From the NCBI GenBank assembly GCA_013822275.1, contig PNKC01000002.1:55479-119478 (forward strand): 64,000 bases of DNA, read 5' to 3'. This stretch comes from Anaerolinea sp. (GTDB lineage: Bacteria; Chloroflexota; Dehalococcoidia; Tepidiformales; Tepidiformaceae). The position numbers were made by a program, and so were the translations under genes. This document shows, in pieces, positions 25,535 to 33,278 of this stretch; the first letter of the stretch is position 1, and every line of letters begins with the position of its first letter. The notes below the pieces were generated by a model. That model searched no databases, had not been told where the DNA came from, and saw nothing but the letters and a program-made list of their open reading frames with translations.

Positions 25535-25891
25535 TCAGGCCCAGTTCAGCAAGAACTCCAACCTGCCACGCATCTCCTCCGCCGAGACGCTGGCCGCAAG
25601 CTTCTGAAGTGCCCTGAGCTGCACGCCGACCGGCGCCCGCTGGGCGGTGAGGACGATGATACCGGCATGGATGCGCCCTTCGGCCCGCCACTGGTTGTCC
25701 AGCCGCACAAAGTGACCCACATTCGCACTGAATAGGACAATCGACTCGGTTGCCGCGAACCCCAACTGATCCTCGTCCGAATGACCTCGCATCCGCTTCT
25801 CGGCGGTGGTCCAGCACGTCATACCGGCCCGCCGGACGGCAGCTACCAACCCATGGTGGCCGCTGTCCTCATCAAAGTAGATAACGATCAC
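25535..25891 (-). CDS. DUF5615 PIN-like protein, copy 2 (possibly inactive)
   Basis: A 118-residue paralogue of copy 1, with the same FDEDSGHH start and an almost identical last 45 residues. The central acidic position changes: NAGDYGRL in copy 1 becomes NVGHFVRL here, so the Asp of the PIN-like site is His. If that residue is catalytic, this copy would be a weak or dead nuclease. GTG start at 25891 overlaps the upstream DUF433 stop by four bases (GTGA), a tight coupling. Confidence 0.72.
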   Translation of the reverse strand: MIVIYFDEDSGHHGLVAAVRRAGMTCWTTAEKRMRGHSDEDQLGFAATESIVLFSANVGHFVRLDNQWRAEGRIHAGIIVLTAQRAPVGVQLRALQKLAASVSAEEMRGRLEFLLNWA

Positions 25892-26223
25892 CAGTCCGGC
25901 AGTTCAAGGAGGTGGGCGTTCTCGCTGGTAACCCCGTTTGGGAACTTCTTCCGCTCGCGCTCCTCCCACTGGACCATCTTCTCGATGCGGGCATCCACCA
26001 GTGCGCGGTTCGCCAGGTAATACGCAATCCCGGCGTGGAATAGCGCAGGGCTAAGATCCGGATTCCCGGCAGCCATCTCTTCGGCAGTGATGCCGGTCTG
26101 GTAGCGCATAGCGACGTTCTCGATGGTGATGCGGGTGCCCTTGAGGCACAGGTCGCCTCCCACCACGCCGGGCGTCCTTTCGAGCAGCGATCCTATGTCT
26201 ACAACCGTCGCGGGTGCTGTCAT
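25888..26223 (-). CDS. DUF433 protein, copy 2 (putative antitoxin)
   Basis: A 111-residue DUF433 protein paralogous to copy 1. The first 14 residues from MTAPATVVDIGSLL and the VQWEERERKKFPNGV region are identical. The segment between, including RTPGVVGGDLCLKGTRITI, has diverged, perhaps to keep partner specificity separate. Start is ATG 26223, seven bases after a TACAAT -10 box. The upstream flank, with AGCGCGGGCGG after the promoter, is also duplicated, so the whole transcription unit was copied. Confidence 0.77.
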   Translation of the reverse strand: MTAPATVVDIGSLLERTPGVVGGDLCLKGTRITIENVAMRYQTGITAEEMAAGNPDLSPALFHAGIAYYLANRALVDARIEKMVQWEERERKKFPNGVTSENAHLLELPDW

Positions 26224-26263
26224 GCTGATCATTGTAACAGCGCGGGCGGCACCCGGTGGCTCG

Positions 26264-28438
26264 CTACGCCGGCACTTCGCCGATGACGTTCGCCGCCCGC
26301 AGTTCGTCGATGGCCGTGGCGTCCAGGCCCATGGCGGAGAGTACCTCCACGTTGTGCTGGCCGAGGGTGGGCGCCGGGCCGGTGGGCGCCGGGCGTTCAC
26401 CGGCCGTTGAAATCGGCAGGCCGGGATAGAGGTGCGTGCCCACAACCTCGCGCTCCTCAAGCTGCCAGAACCCGGACGATGCCATCGGCTCGTTGAATAG
26501 CACCTCCGCCTCGGTGGCGACCGCAGCCGCGGGCACACCGGCGGTAAGGCAGATGTACACCACTTCCTCGCGGCTGCGCGAAGCCGTCCAGGCGCCCACC
26601 GCGGCCATCGGGTCTTCGCCACGGAGGCCACAGTGGCTCGCGAGCGCCGTCCAGTCCTCCATATCCTCCGCGTCGATGGCGACCCACTCGTCCTCGCCGG
26701 CGCACCGAAAGACGCCCGACAGCACGTGCCCGGCGCGCTGATTCCCGCGGCGCGGCGGGACAACGCCCGTCTGCTGGTATTCGATCAGGCCCTCGCTCAC
26801 CAACGGCAGGAAGCCTTCGAGCTGGGCGCACTCAACAAGCCGCCCACGGCCGTCGTGCTCGCGCGCGGCGAGGGCCGCTAAGACCGCGACGGTGCCGTTC
26901 AGCCCGCTGATGGGGTCGCCGAAAGCGTTGCTCATCATCATCGGCGGCCCACCGGCGTAGCCCATGAGCGAACTCAGGCCAGACATGCCTTCGATCGTGT
27001 TGCCGAAGGCGAGGTAGTTCGCTTCGGGGCCGGTGGAGCCGAAGCCCGGCTGGCGGACCATCACCAGGCCGGGGTTCCCGGGACTGAGCGCCTCGAAGGT
27101 CAGTCCGAGCTTCTCCAGCACCCCTGCCCCAAAGTTCTCCACGACCACGTCGGCGGTGGAAATAAGCCTGCGCGCGAGTTCGGTCCCGCCGGGGGTTGCC
27201 AGGTTCAGCGTAATCCCACGCTTCCCCCGGTTGGCGCTGTTGAAGACGTGGCTGCGTTCGAACAGGCGGAGGCCGGGGTCATCGCCGGGCGGCCGGGAGC
27301 CGCGCCACCAGTCGAAGTGCGCATGGCTCTCCACCTTGATGACGTCCGCGCCGAAGCTGGCGAGCATCATCCCCACGAGCGGGCCAGCCCAGCCCATGGA
27401 GAGATCCACGACGCGCAACCGGCCTGCGCGCCAGGGAGTCTCCCCGTCCCGGACGCGCTCGCCATGGTCCGCCACGGCGTTTACGCGCGCCGGGGGGCCG
27501 GGTACCTGGTAGCGCCGCCCGGAGGGTGTGACAACTTCCCGCCAGGACCGCCGCGCACCGAGCTGTGGCGAGGCGAGCACCTCTTCCATGTCCGGATGGG
27601 CGGAAATGGGGATGCGGCTCGCCTGGAGTTCGTGATACGCCTGCCAGCGGCCCTTCGGGGCGAGCCACCGCATGAGGCAGTCGTCCAGGCTGGCGACGTT
27701 GGCGATGCGTTCCGCCAGTGAGGCGAAGCGCGGGTCGGATGCGAGCTCCGGCTGTCCCATCACCTGGCAGAGGGTGAGCCACTGGCCGTGCAAGGCCGCG
27801 TGCAGGCCGACATGGCCGTCCTTCACGGGCAATGTCACCAGCGTCGGCTGTGTACGCGCGAACCGCCGGCCCGCCCTCCCGCGGAGCGCTCCCAGGTATT
27901 GGAAGGCAACGGGGTCGTAAATGAGGGTGGCCACGATGGCTTCCACCACCGGTACGTCCGTCAGGCCGGTTGCGGGCATCCCCGGCGCGAGGGCGGCGAT
28001 GGCCGCGTAGAGCCCGGCGGTGAACTCCCCCTGGGAGCCGGGAGGCCCGAGCGGCTCGCGGTCCGGTTCGCCGACCGCGGCCAGCCAGCCACCGGCGGCG
28101 TGGAGGACGAGGCTGCTGGCCGGGCGTTCACTCGCCTCGCCCGCCAGTCCCCAGGGAGTGATCCAGACCACTCGGCGGTCCCGGGCGAGGGCGGCCAGCA
28201 TCTCGCGGTTGGCGGCTGTCACGGGGGCGTCGGTGATCAGGATGGCGCCGGCGCCAGCAGGGAAGCCGGGGGTTGGGTCGAATCTCGCACCCTCGGCAAG
28301 AAATGCGCCGACGCCTTCGGGGTCGAGCGCCGAAAGGTGGTCAACGTCCGCCCCGAACTGGCGCAAAAGCCAGCCTGTGTACGCTGCCGCGACGCCGTAG
28401 GAGGCGACAGAAACGTGGAGCCCGGCGAGAAGGTCCAT
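26264..28438 (-). CDS. Two-domain CaiB/BaiF-type CoA-transferase fusion
   Basis: About 724 residues, roughly twice the usual class III CoA-transferase. Residues 1-370 form a divergent first domain: it begins LAGLHVSVASYGVAAAYTGW, retains GADVDHLSALDPEGV and LPVKDGHVGLH, but lacks a clear catalytic Asp block. From about residue 395, LRVVDLSMGWAGPLVGMML starts a canonical domain with GADVIKVESHAHFDWW, VVENFGAGVLEKLGL and GDPISGLNGTVAVLAAL, then GPAPTLGQHNVEVLSAMGL. Class III enzymes work as interlocked dimers, so the fusion may be an intramolecular dimer with one working site. Start ATG 28438 has only a weak ribosome-binding site. Confidence 0.82.
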   Translation of the reverse strand: MDLLAGLHVSVASYGVAAAYTGWLLRQFGADVDHLSALDPEGVGAFLAEGARFDPTPGFPAGAGAILITDAPVTAANREMLAALARDRRVVWITPWGLAGEASERPASSLVLHAAGGWLAAVGEPDREPLGPPGSQGEFTAGLYAAIAALAPGMPATGLTDVPVVEAIVATLIYDPVAFQYLGALRGRAGRRFARTQPTLVTLPVKDGHVGLHAALHGQWLTLCQVMGQPELASDPRFASLAERIANVASLDDCLMRWLAPKGRWQAYHELQASRIPISAHPDMEEVLASPQLGARRSWREVVTPSGRRYQVPGPPARVNAVADHGERVRDGETPWRAGRLRVVDLSMGWAGPLVGMMLASFGADVIKVESHAHFDWWRGSRPPGDDPGLRLFERSHVFNSANRGKRGITLNLATPGGTELARRLISTADVVVENFGAGVLEKLGLTFEALSPGNPGLVMVRQPGFGSTGPEANYLAFGNTIEGMSGLSSLMGYAGGPPMMMSNAFGDPISGLNGTVAVLAALAAREHDGRGRLVECAQLEGFLPLVSEGLIEYQQTGVVPPRRGNQRAGHVLSGVFRCAGEDEWVAIDAEDMEDWTALASHCGLRGEDPMAAVGAWTASRSREEVVYICLTAGVPAAAVATEAEVLFNEPMASSGFWQLEEREVVGTHLYPGLPISTAGERPAPTGPAPTLGQHNVEVLSAMGLDATAIDELRAANVIGEVPA

Positions 28439-28632
28439 TGGCGGATCATCATACGGAACCGGCGCGCCCCCGCGTACCCCATGCGCAGCCAGCACGGGCG
28501 ACAGCGGGGTCGGCGTCTCGCCCGCGGCGTTCGCTCGTGGACCCGTCAACGGATCACTCCCCCTCCCCCGTCGCAACGGGTCTTGCCTCGAATCGGGCGG
28601 CTGCCTCATGAGTCGCGTGTCTGCCTCAAACG

Positions 28633-29576
28633 TCACGTGCCGAGCATCTGATTCAAGTACGGCCAGTAGGGGGTGCCGCTGACTACGCGCTCCATCGTGT
28701 CTTCATCGAGACCGTCCTTCAGAACGGGGAGCAAGACCTCGAAGCGCCGCAACTTTTCGAGATAGCACTTCCGGTAGTAGGAAAAGCGCCATCGCTCGCG
28801 GTTCATCATCACCTGAATGAACAGAAGGGTTGTGAGCCTCATCTTCGTCCGGGGGATGCAGATTGCCACATCGTCCTTCGTCGCGAAATCGTAAGGGTGG
28901 TACTTCGTGGTCAAGGTGTTCATGCCATTGAAGGCAATGGTGAGGAGATGGCTATGTGTCGCTGGCACCGAGAAGTACCCTGCGATTCCGTTGTTCGAGT
29001 CGCCGCATGACACGACTGGCGTATCTCCCGCCGTAAGCCTGTTCAGTTCGTGGTAGTCGCCCGGTCGCAGGTCGAACAGGGTATCGCGAGCCCGACCCGC
29101 CGGAGCCGGGGCGTCCAGTGCGTTCGTGGAGACTTCCGGGAGATAGTCGGCATCGCGGCAAGCACAGGGAACTCGGCGTCCTTGGGCGCTGAGTCGGGGA
29201 GCGTGAGGTTCCTAATCCGCTCCGCGTTTGCCTGCCGTGACCAACTGAACCGCCACCTGAGCGCCTCGTTGATGCAAGCCGCGTAGTAGGCCAGTTGCCC
29301 CGAAGTCATGGCGGTCCGCGGCACCAGCACGATCAGCCCGCTCCCCCCGTTGCCGCGTGCAACGAACGGCGGAAGGTGCACGGTCGCCTCGCAGAATGCG
29401 GACACCACCAGCGAGGGTGCTCGAAATACCCGGTCGCGGCTCTCGGGTTTCACAAACCCGAGCACACCGTTGTTAGTAAGACCGTTGGTGATGAAAGCGA
29501 CCTCACCCGGTTCGTAGTCCGCGAACGCGCGGGAGCGCGCGTTGCGTACCTCAAACAGCGCCTCGATCGTCTTCAT
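28633..29576 (-). pseudogene. Frameshifted specificity (B/S) subunit of a BcgI-like restriction system
   Basis: The first part (29576 down to about 29160) encodes VAFITNGLTNNGVLGFVKPE and IEALFEVRNAR, as expected of a type I/IIB specificity domain. Past NLTLPDSAPKDAEFP the frame leads to an unrelated Arg-rich tail and stops at 29043. In the neighbouring frame the sequence resumes sensibly: DADYLPEVSTNAL, then DTLFDLRPGDYHELNRLTAG, SCGDSNNGIAGYFSVPATHS and a C-terminal helix to 28633. One frame change near 29150-29200 therefore splits the gene. Intact, it would be about 313 residues, close to BcgI B. Its start overlaps the A-subunit stop by four bases. A sequencing error is possible. Confidence 0.75.
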
Positions 29577-31486
29577 GAGAACTCTCCGGCTCTGGCCTCT
29601 TGCCCGAAGCGGATCAGGAACGCAGCGGTTTCCCGCGCCATCACGTCCACGGCGGCTTCTAGTTCAGCCTGCGTCGGCGGGGTGCTGTCGAGGTACGCCT
29701 CCGGCAGCAGTTCCAGCAGCGGGTCGTTGAAGTCGATCGGCGCGGTCTTGCAGAGCATCGGCTCGTTCACCGCGACGGTATCGGGGTTCGCGATGAACGA
29801 ACGAAGCAAGGGAAGCACTCGCGGGATATCGTCGGGGGCGGTACGTGGTGGCACCAAATCCGCGGCGGCGATCCGCTTTGACTTGACCTTGATGTGGCCG
29901 TCCTCGTCGATTCGCGCCCAGAACACGGGCTGCTCTTTCGGGTGCGGGAACCCCTTTCGCACGATGATCCCGATCACCTGCTTCAGTGCCGCCGGGTAGA
30001 ACAACTCGTCTGGGAAACTCACCACGGCGAGGAGCGTATGGTGTGCGAGCAGTTCCGTGGTACGCCAAACACGGTCTTCGTGGGCCCCGAACATGCAGTC
30101 CATCGGAAGCAGGCTGAACAGGATGCCCCCGTCCGCCATCAGCGTAAGGGCTCGGGACACAAACCGACGCTCCTGATCGACCTCCCCTTTTAGTGCGAAG
30201 GGCGGGTTCATCAGGACTCGCGTGATCGGTTCCGTACCTGGCCTCGCCGGGTCTTTGTCAAAGACGGCAGATGAGGCCCCGTCCACTGTCTGCGGGCGCA
30301 GGTTCGTGGTAAAGCAGTTGCCCTCGACGATGTTGTGTTTCCCGTCACCCCTGAAGATCATGTTCACGATGGCGAGCACAGCGACGTAGGACTCCTGCTC
30401 AATGCCGAAGAGGTTGTGCTGCTTGAAGCGCTCAACCTGCCGTTTCGTAGATGTCCGGCGGATGTGATCGAACGCCGCCACGAGAAATCCGCCGGTGCCG
30501 CAGGCAGGGTCAAGGACAAGGTCTGCCGGCGAAAGGCCGGTCGCCTCGACCGCGAAGCGAGTGATGTGGCGCGGGGTCAGCACGATCCCGATCTCCTTCG
30601 CACCGTTGCCGTACTTCAGGAAGACTTCGTAGAACTGCCCGAGCACGTCAGTGCTGGAGTTCATGGCCGAGCGAATATTCAGGTTCAGAAGCTCCTGAAT
30701 CGTGTGTACCAGAGCCGCCCGGAACTTCACGTGGTTCGTCGTGTTGGTGGGCGGCAGGATTTCCACGAACCGGGCGAAATCGGGCTTCCCATTCTCACGC
30801 AAGATCGCGCTGCTGCGGGCATTGATTTCTCCGATCAGGACAGGGAGCATCGTGTCGAGGTTCGGCGGCTCGTTGACGACCGAGAGGAGCAACGCCGCCA
30901 TCGTCTTTGCGCGATCGTTCTTGTTGATCCCGCCGACGTGAAGAATCCCGTTGATCCGCTCAGCGGCCTGAAGAAACAGCCACTGGGGGGGCGCGAACTC
31001 GTGAATGTCAGACTCGCCGCTGTCGATGAGGGCGCGCACATCATCGGGAGCCAAGAGGCCGGTTGCCTCTTGACCGTTGATCGTCACCACGCGCCACTTG
31101 CCCTTGGTGCGGATCATCGTGCGGGCGATGTACCCCGCCTCTTCGTCCCCGGCGATCCCAGTTGCGAGCAGCGCTTCGACGCTCCCCTTCAGATCGTTGA
31201 TCGGCTTCGAGTAGAGGTTGACTGCCTCATCGACAGCCGCGGCGAGTTGCCTCCGCTCCGCCTTTGCCTCGATGATCCAGAGGTAGCGCTCCGTGAGCTT
31301 GACGATGTTCTCCGGGCGGAGGAGCCCGAGCGCTGCCTTGATCTCCGGGTGACTGAAACACTGGTTCTGCGTCCACACCTGCCCACCAGTCCCGAGGCTG
31401 GGATTGCGGACGCGCCACTGCAACTCTCGGAGTTGCCGCCGAATGTAGTCGTAGGCTTCGACTTCGGATTTGGCTGACCGCGGCAT
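29573..31486 (-). CDS. BcgI-like type IIB restriction endonuclease-methyltransferase (A subunit)
   Basis: A 637-residue bifunctional enzyme. The N terminus has a PD-(D/E)XK-type nuclease core (Pro58-Glu59, then Glu73-Ala-Lys75 in WIIEAKAERRQ). A helical HsdM-like region follows, and then an adenine-N6 methyltransferase with the SAM motif DPACGTGGFL (326-335) and catalytic NPPF (427-430). Length and layout match BcgI A, which with a separate B specificity subunit cuts on both sides of its site. The downstream B gene is frameshifted here. An upstream small zinc-ribbon gene abuts the ATG (TAG then ATG). GC content looks visibly lower than in neighbouring genes, suggesting transfer. Confidence 0.85.
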   Translation of the reverse strand: MPRSAKSEVEAYDYIRRQLRELQWRVRNPSLGTGGQVWTQNQCFSHPEIKAALGLLRPENIVKLTERYLWIIEAKAERRQLAAAVDEAVNLYSKPINDLKGSVEALLATGIAGDEEAGYIARTMIRTKGKWRVVTINGQEATGLLAPDDVRALIDSGESDIHEFAPPQWLFLQAAERINGILHVGGINKNDRAKTMAALLLSVVNEPPNLDTMLPVLIGEINARSSAILRENGKPDFARFVEILPPTNTTNHVKFRAALVHTIQELLNLNIRSAMNSSTDVLGQFYEVFLKYGNGAKEIGIVLTPRHITRFAVEATGLSPADLVLDPACGTGGFLVAAFDHIRRTSTKRQVERFKQHNLFGIEQESYVAVLAIVNMIFRGDGKHNIVEGNCFTTNLRPQTVDGASSAVFDKDPARPGTEPITRVLMNPPFALKGEVDQERRFVSRALTLMADGGILFSLLPMDCMFGAHEDRVWRTTELLAHHTLLAVVSFPDELFYPAALKQVIGIIVRKGFPHPKEQPVFWARIDEDGHIKVKSKRIAAADLVPPRTAPDDIPRVLPLLRSFIANPDTVAVNEPMLCKTAPIDFNDPLLELLPEAYLDSTPPTQAELEAAVDVMARETAAFLIRFGQEARAGEFS

Positions 31487-31627
31487 CTACTTCTCCTGCC
31501 TCGGCTTGTCCCAATAGGCGCTCTTGCACTTGGGGCAGATGGTGGGGCGGTCCTTCGCTCGCGGCACCCACACATGCCCGCACCGGGCGCACTCGTACTG
31601 CGTGACCGTAATACGTCGCGTCGGCAT
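31487..31627 (-). CDS. Small zinc-ribbon protein upstream of the restriction genes
   Basis: A 46-residue protein with two CxxC knuckles, ECARCGHVW and ICPKCKSAYWD, spaced to form one zinc ribbon. The short basic N terminus MPTRRITVTQ precedes it. Its stop codon is directly followed by the ATG of the A subunit, so it is probably translated in the same operon. A regulatory or DNA-contacting role is possible given the palindromes directly upstream, but small ribbons of this type have no assigned function. It is too short for many gene finders. Confidence 0.7.
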   Translation of the reverse strand: MPTRRITVTQYECARCGHVWVPRAKDRPTICPKCKSAYWDKPRQEK

Positions 31628-31641
31628 ACCTGTAAGGTAAC

Positions 31642-31698
31642 ACCTAGTAGGTTGACAGTGCAATCGCTTACGTGTAGCGTGGTACCTATACCGTAAGC
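31642..31698 (-). promoter_or_regulatory. Palindromes upstream of the restriction-modification operon
   Basis: ACCTAGTAGGT (31642-31652) is an 11-base palindrome about 15 bases before the zinc-ribbon start. GCTTAC (31666-31671) and GTAAGC (31693-31698) form a second inverted repeat enclosing GGTACC. Restriction operons are often autoregulated at such dyads. A clear -10/-35 pair was not identified. Confidence 0.4.
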
Positions 31699-31699
31699 A

Positions 31700-31938
31700 C
31701 CGAAGGGGACTGGCATGACCAGCGGCGGCTCGAAGGCCGCGTAACCGGCCAGCCCGTCCCCGTCTTCCCACAGCATCGTGTTGCCGTCGGCACCGGCGCG
31801 GTAGAACTGCCAGACAACGTCGCCGGGGTGGAGGTAGGCGAGGCCCGGGGCGCGCGCGATCGTGGCCGCCCGCGCGAAGCCCACAAGGAGTGGGAGGTCG
31901 GCGGCACCCGTGTAGGGCCGCGAAGCGAATCGGCTCAC
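31700..31938 (-). pseudogene. Truncated GNAT acetyltransferase gene (N-terminal fragment)
   Basis: From a GTG at 31938 the frame encodes about 75 residues with the N-terminal layout of a GNAT-type protein: SRFASRPYTGAADLPLLVGF, then YLHPGDVVWQFYRAG, then LWEDGDGLAGYAAFEPP. Homology-like sequence ends where the restriction island's promoter region begins, and the acetyl-CoA-binding half is missing. No C-terminal half was found at the far edge of the island near 28633. The fragment probably marks the insertion boundary of the island. Confidence 0.55.
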
Positions 31939-32168
31939 CGGGGGTAACTCCTGTCGTGGCGGCGGCCACCGGCCCGTCCTCATCCGCTCGTCGCCCGATC
32001 CCTAGGGGACGCCCAGCCGCTCGTTGAGCTTGCCACAATCCGTGCGTTGTCGTTTCGGCCTGCCACCCTGCGTCGAGCGTTGGGGACGACATCCCTGCCA
32101 ACACGAGGCGTCAAAGACGGCCGCCTCCGGCGCGTGCCTCCACTTCCGGCAACTTGTTCGCTACCCCT
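31939..32168. other. Intergenic stretch between the GNAT fragment and the heptad repeat
   Basis: No supportable gene or RNA was seen. It should contain the former promoter of the truncated GNAT gene. The sequence runs without other structure into the heptad repeat that starts at 32169. Confidence 0.4.
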
Positions 32169-32245
32169 TGCTCTCCGCCCTTTGCGCTGGGCTCTCTGCT
32201 CTCCGCTCTTTGCTCTTTGCTCTCTGCCCTCTGCTCTCTGCCCTC
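32169..32245. repeat. 7-bp-period repeat (TGCTCTC consensus, eleven units)
   Basis: Eleven heptads in perfect register, mostly TGCTCTC, TGCTCTT or TGCCCTC, lie just upstream of plsC. Every difference is a substitution and no unit has gained or lost a base, so the 7-base period has been maintained while the units drifted. Confidence 0.85.
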
Positions 32246-32267
32246 CGGGCCGTGCGATGATGCCCAG

Positions 32268-32936
32268 GTGAGCCGCAAGCAGAGAGGGGGAGGATACGCC
32301 GGCTGGCCGCGCTGGTGGGCAACCCGCCGCTTCCGGGAGTGGATCCAGCTGGCACTGCTCTTCCCCACGATCTGGCTGGGCTACAGCCTGGAAGTGCGCG
32401 GGCGTCACCATGCGGCGCAGGTGGAACAGCCCTGCCTCGTGATCAGCAACCACACGATCCACCTCGATTGGAGCATGGTGCTGCGTGCCCTGCCGCGGCG
32501 CTTCCGCCTGCGCACGGCCGTCGCGGCGGCGGCGGACGACATCTTCGGCAACTGGGCGCGGGCGTTCACCGGGAGGTTGTTCGGGAACGCCTTCCCCTTC
32601 GACCGCGAAGGCGGCGGTGTCCGCGCCAGCCTGGAGCATGTGAACGGGTTGCTGCTGGAGGGCTGGAACGTGCTCATCTTCCCCGAGGGGCAGCGCAGCG
32701 AGGATGGCGAGCAGATGCCGTTCAAGAGCGGGATCGGCTGGCTGGCCGTGCGCTCGGGGCGGCCGGTGCTGCCAATACGGGTGGACCTGCTGCGGCGAGG
32801 GCTCTACGAAGGCCGCTGGACGCCGCTCCCCCGTGGCCGCGTACGGGTGACAATCGGCGCGCCGGTGCTGGTGCCCCCCGAGGCGAGCTACAAGGAAGCG
32901 GTCGCCTTGCTCGAGCTGGCCGTGCTCGAAGCATAG
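32268..32936 (+). CDS. 1-acyl-glycerol-phosphate acyltransferase family protein (PlsC-like)
   Basis: A 222-residue membrane-associated acyltransferase that probably adds a fatty acyl chain to lysophosphatidic acid or a related acceptor. The catalytic NHTIHLDW fits HxxxxD (about residues 60-65) and FPEGQRSEDG (about 139-148) is the second conserved block. A hydrophobic segment ALLFPTIWLGY (about 25-35) can embed in the membrane. GTG at 32268 is preferred; the open frame further upstream is only translated heptad repeat. It is followed by a 19-bp-arm hairpin shared with a convergent DUF6295 gene. Confidence 0.85.
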   Translation: MSRKQRGGGYAGWPRWWATRRFREWIQLALLFPTIWLGYSLEVRGRHHAAQVEQPCLVISNHTIHLDWSMVLRALPRRFRLRTAVAAAADDIFGNWARAFTGRLFGNAFPFDREGGGVRASLEHVNGLLLEGWNVLIFPEGQRSEDGEQMPFKSGIGWLAVRSGRPVLPIRVDLLRRGLYEGRWTPLPRGRVRVTIGAPVLVPPEASYKEAVALLELAVLEA

Positions 32937-32963
32937 CTAACCACCAGGACACCAGGGTTCTTT

Positions 32964-33006
32964 GAACCACCGAGGCACTGAGGTTCTCTCGGTGCCTCGG
33001 TGGTTC
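32964..33006. repeat. Intergenic hairpin of the ACCACCGAG family (bidirectional terminator candidate)
   Basis: GAACCACCGAGGCACTGAG (32964-32982) pairs with its complement at 32988-33006 with one mismatch and a 5-base loop. It lies between convergent plsC and DUF6295 genes. Related arms occur around the 34.0-34.3 kb intergenic region. Confidence 0.7.
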
Positions 33007-33008
33007 GG

Positions 33009-33275
33009 TTACCCGTTCTCATACGCCTCCGCGCGCTCAACGGCAGTCAGCAGCGCCGCCGCCAGGTTCCTCGCCGAATCGATGGAAAGTTCCACCGCGA
33101 TCCGCGCGTCCAGGCCGGCCGCTTCGTTGACGAAGTCGACGTTGACCGCGTGTTCCAGGTCCACGTGGAAGGGGTGGTCGTAGCTCACGTGGACCTGGGA
33201 GAGCGGGAACCAACCGTGCTTTCCGCGCCCGCTGCCGAATGGGACTGCGGCGTGCTCAACGATGTTCGTACACAT
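33009..33275 (-). CDS. DUF6295-like small conserved protein
   Basis: An 88-residue protein with features I associate with DUF6295: MCTNIVEHAAVPFGSGRG at the start, GWFPLSQVHVSYDHPFH (about residues 21-37) and AVELSIDSARNLAAALL near the C terminus. No signal peptide or membrane segment. It follows the dienelactone hydrolase by three bases, so the two are co-transcribed. Biochemical role unknown. Confidence 0.65.
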   Translation of the reverse strand: MCTNIVEHAAVPFGSGRGKHGWFPLSQVHVSYDHPFHVDLEHAVNVDFVNEAAGLDARIAVELSIDSARNLAAALLTAVERAEAYENG

Positions 33276-33278
33276 GAT

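Noticed and set aside
32154..32267. N-terminal extension of plsC through the heptad repeat
   Set aside because: The extra residues are a translated 7-bp repeat (Ala/Leu/Cys/Ser runs), so the GTG at 32268 is the better start.
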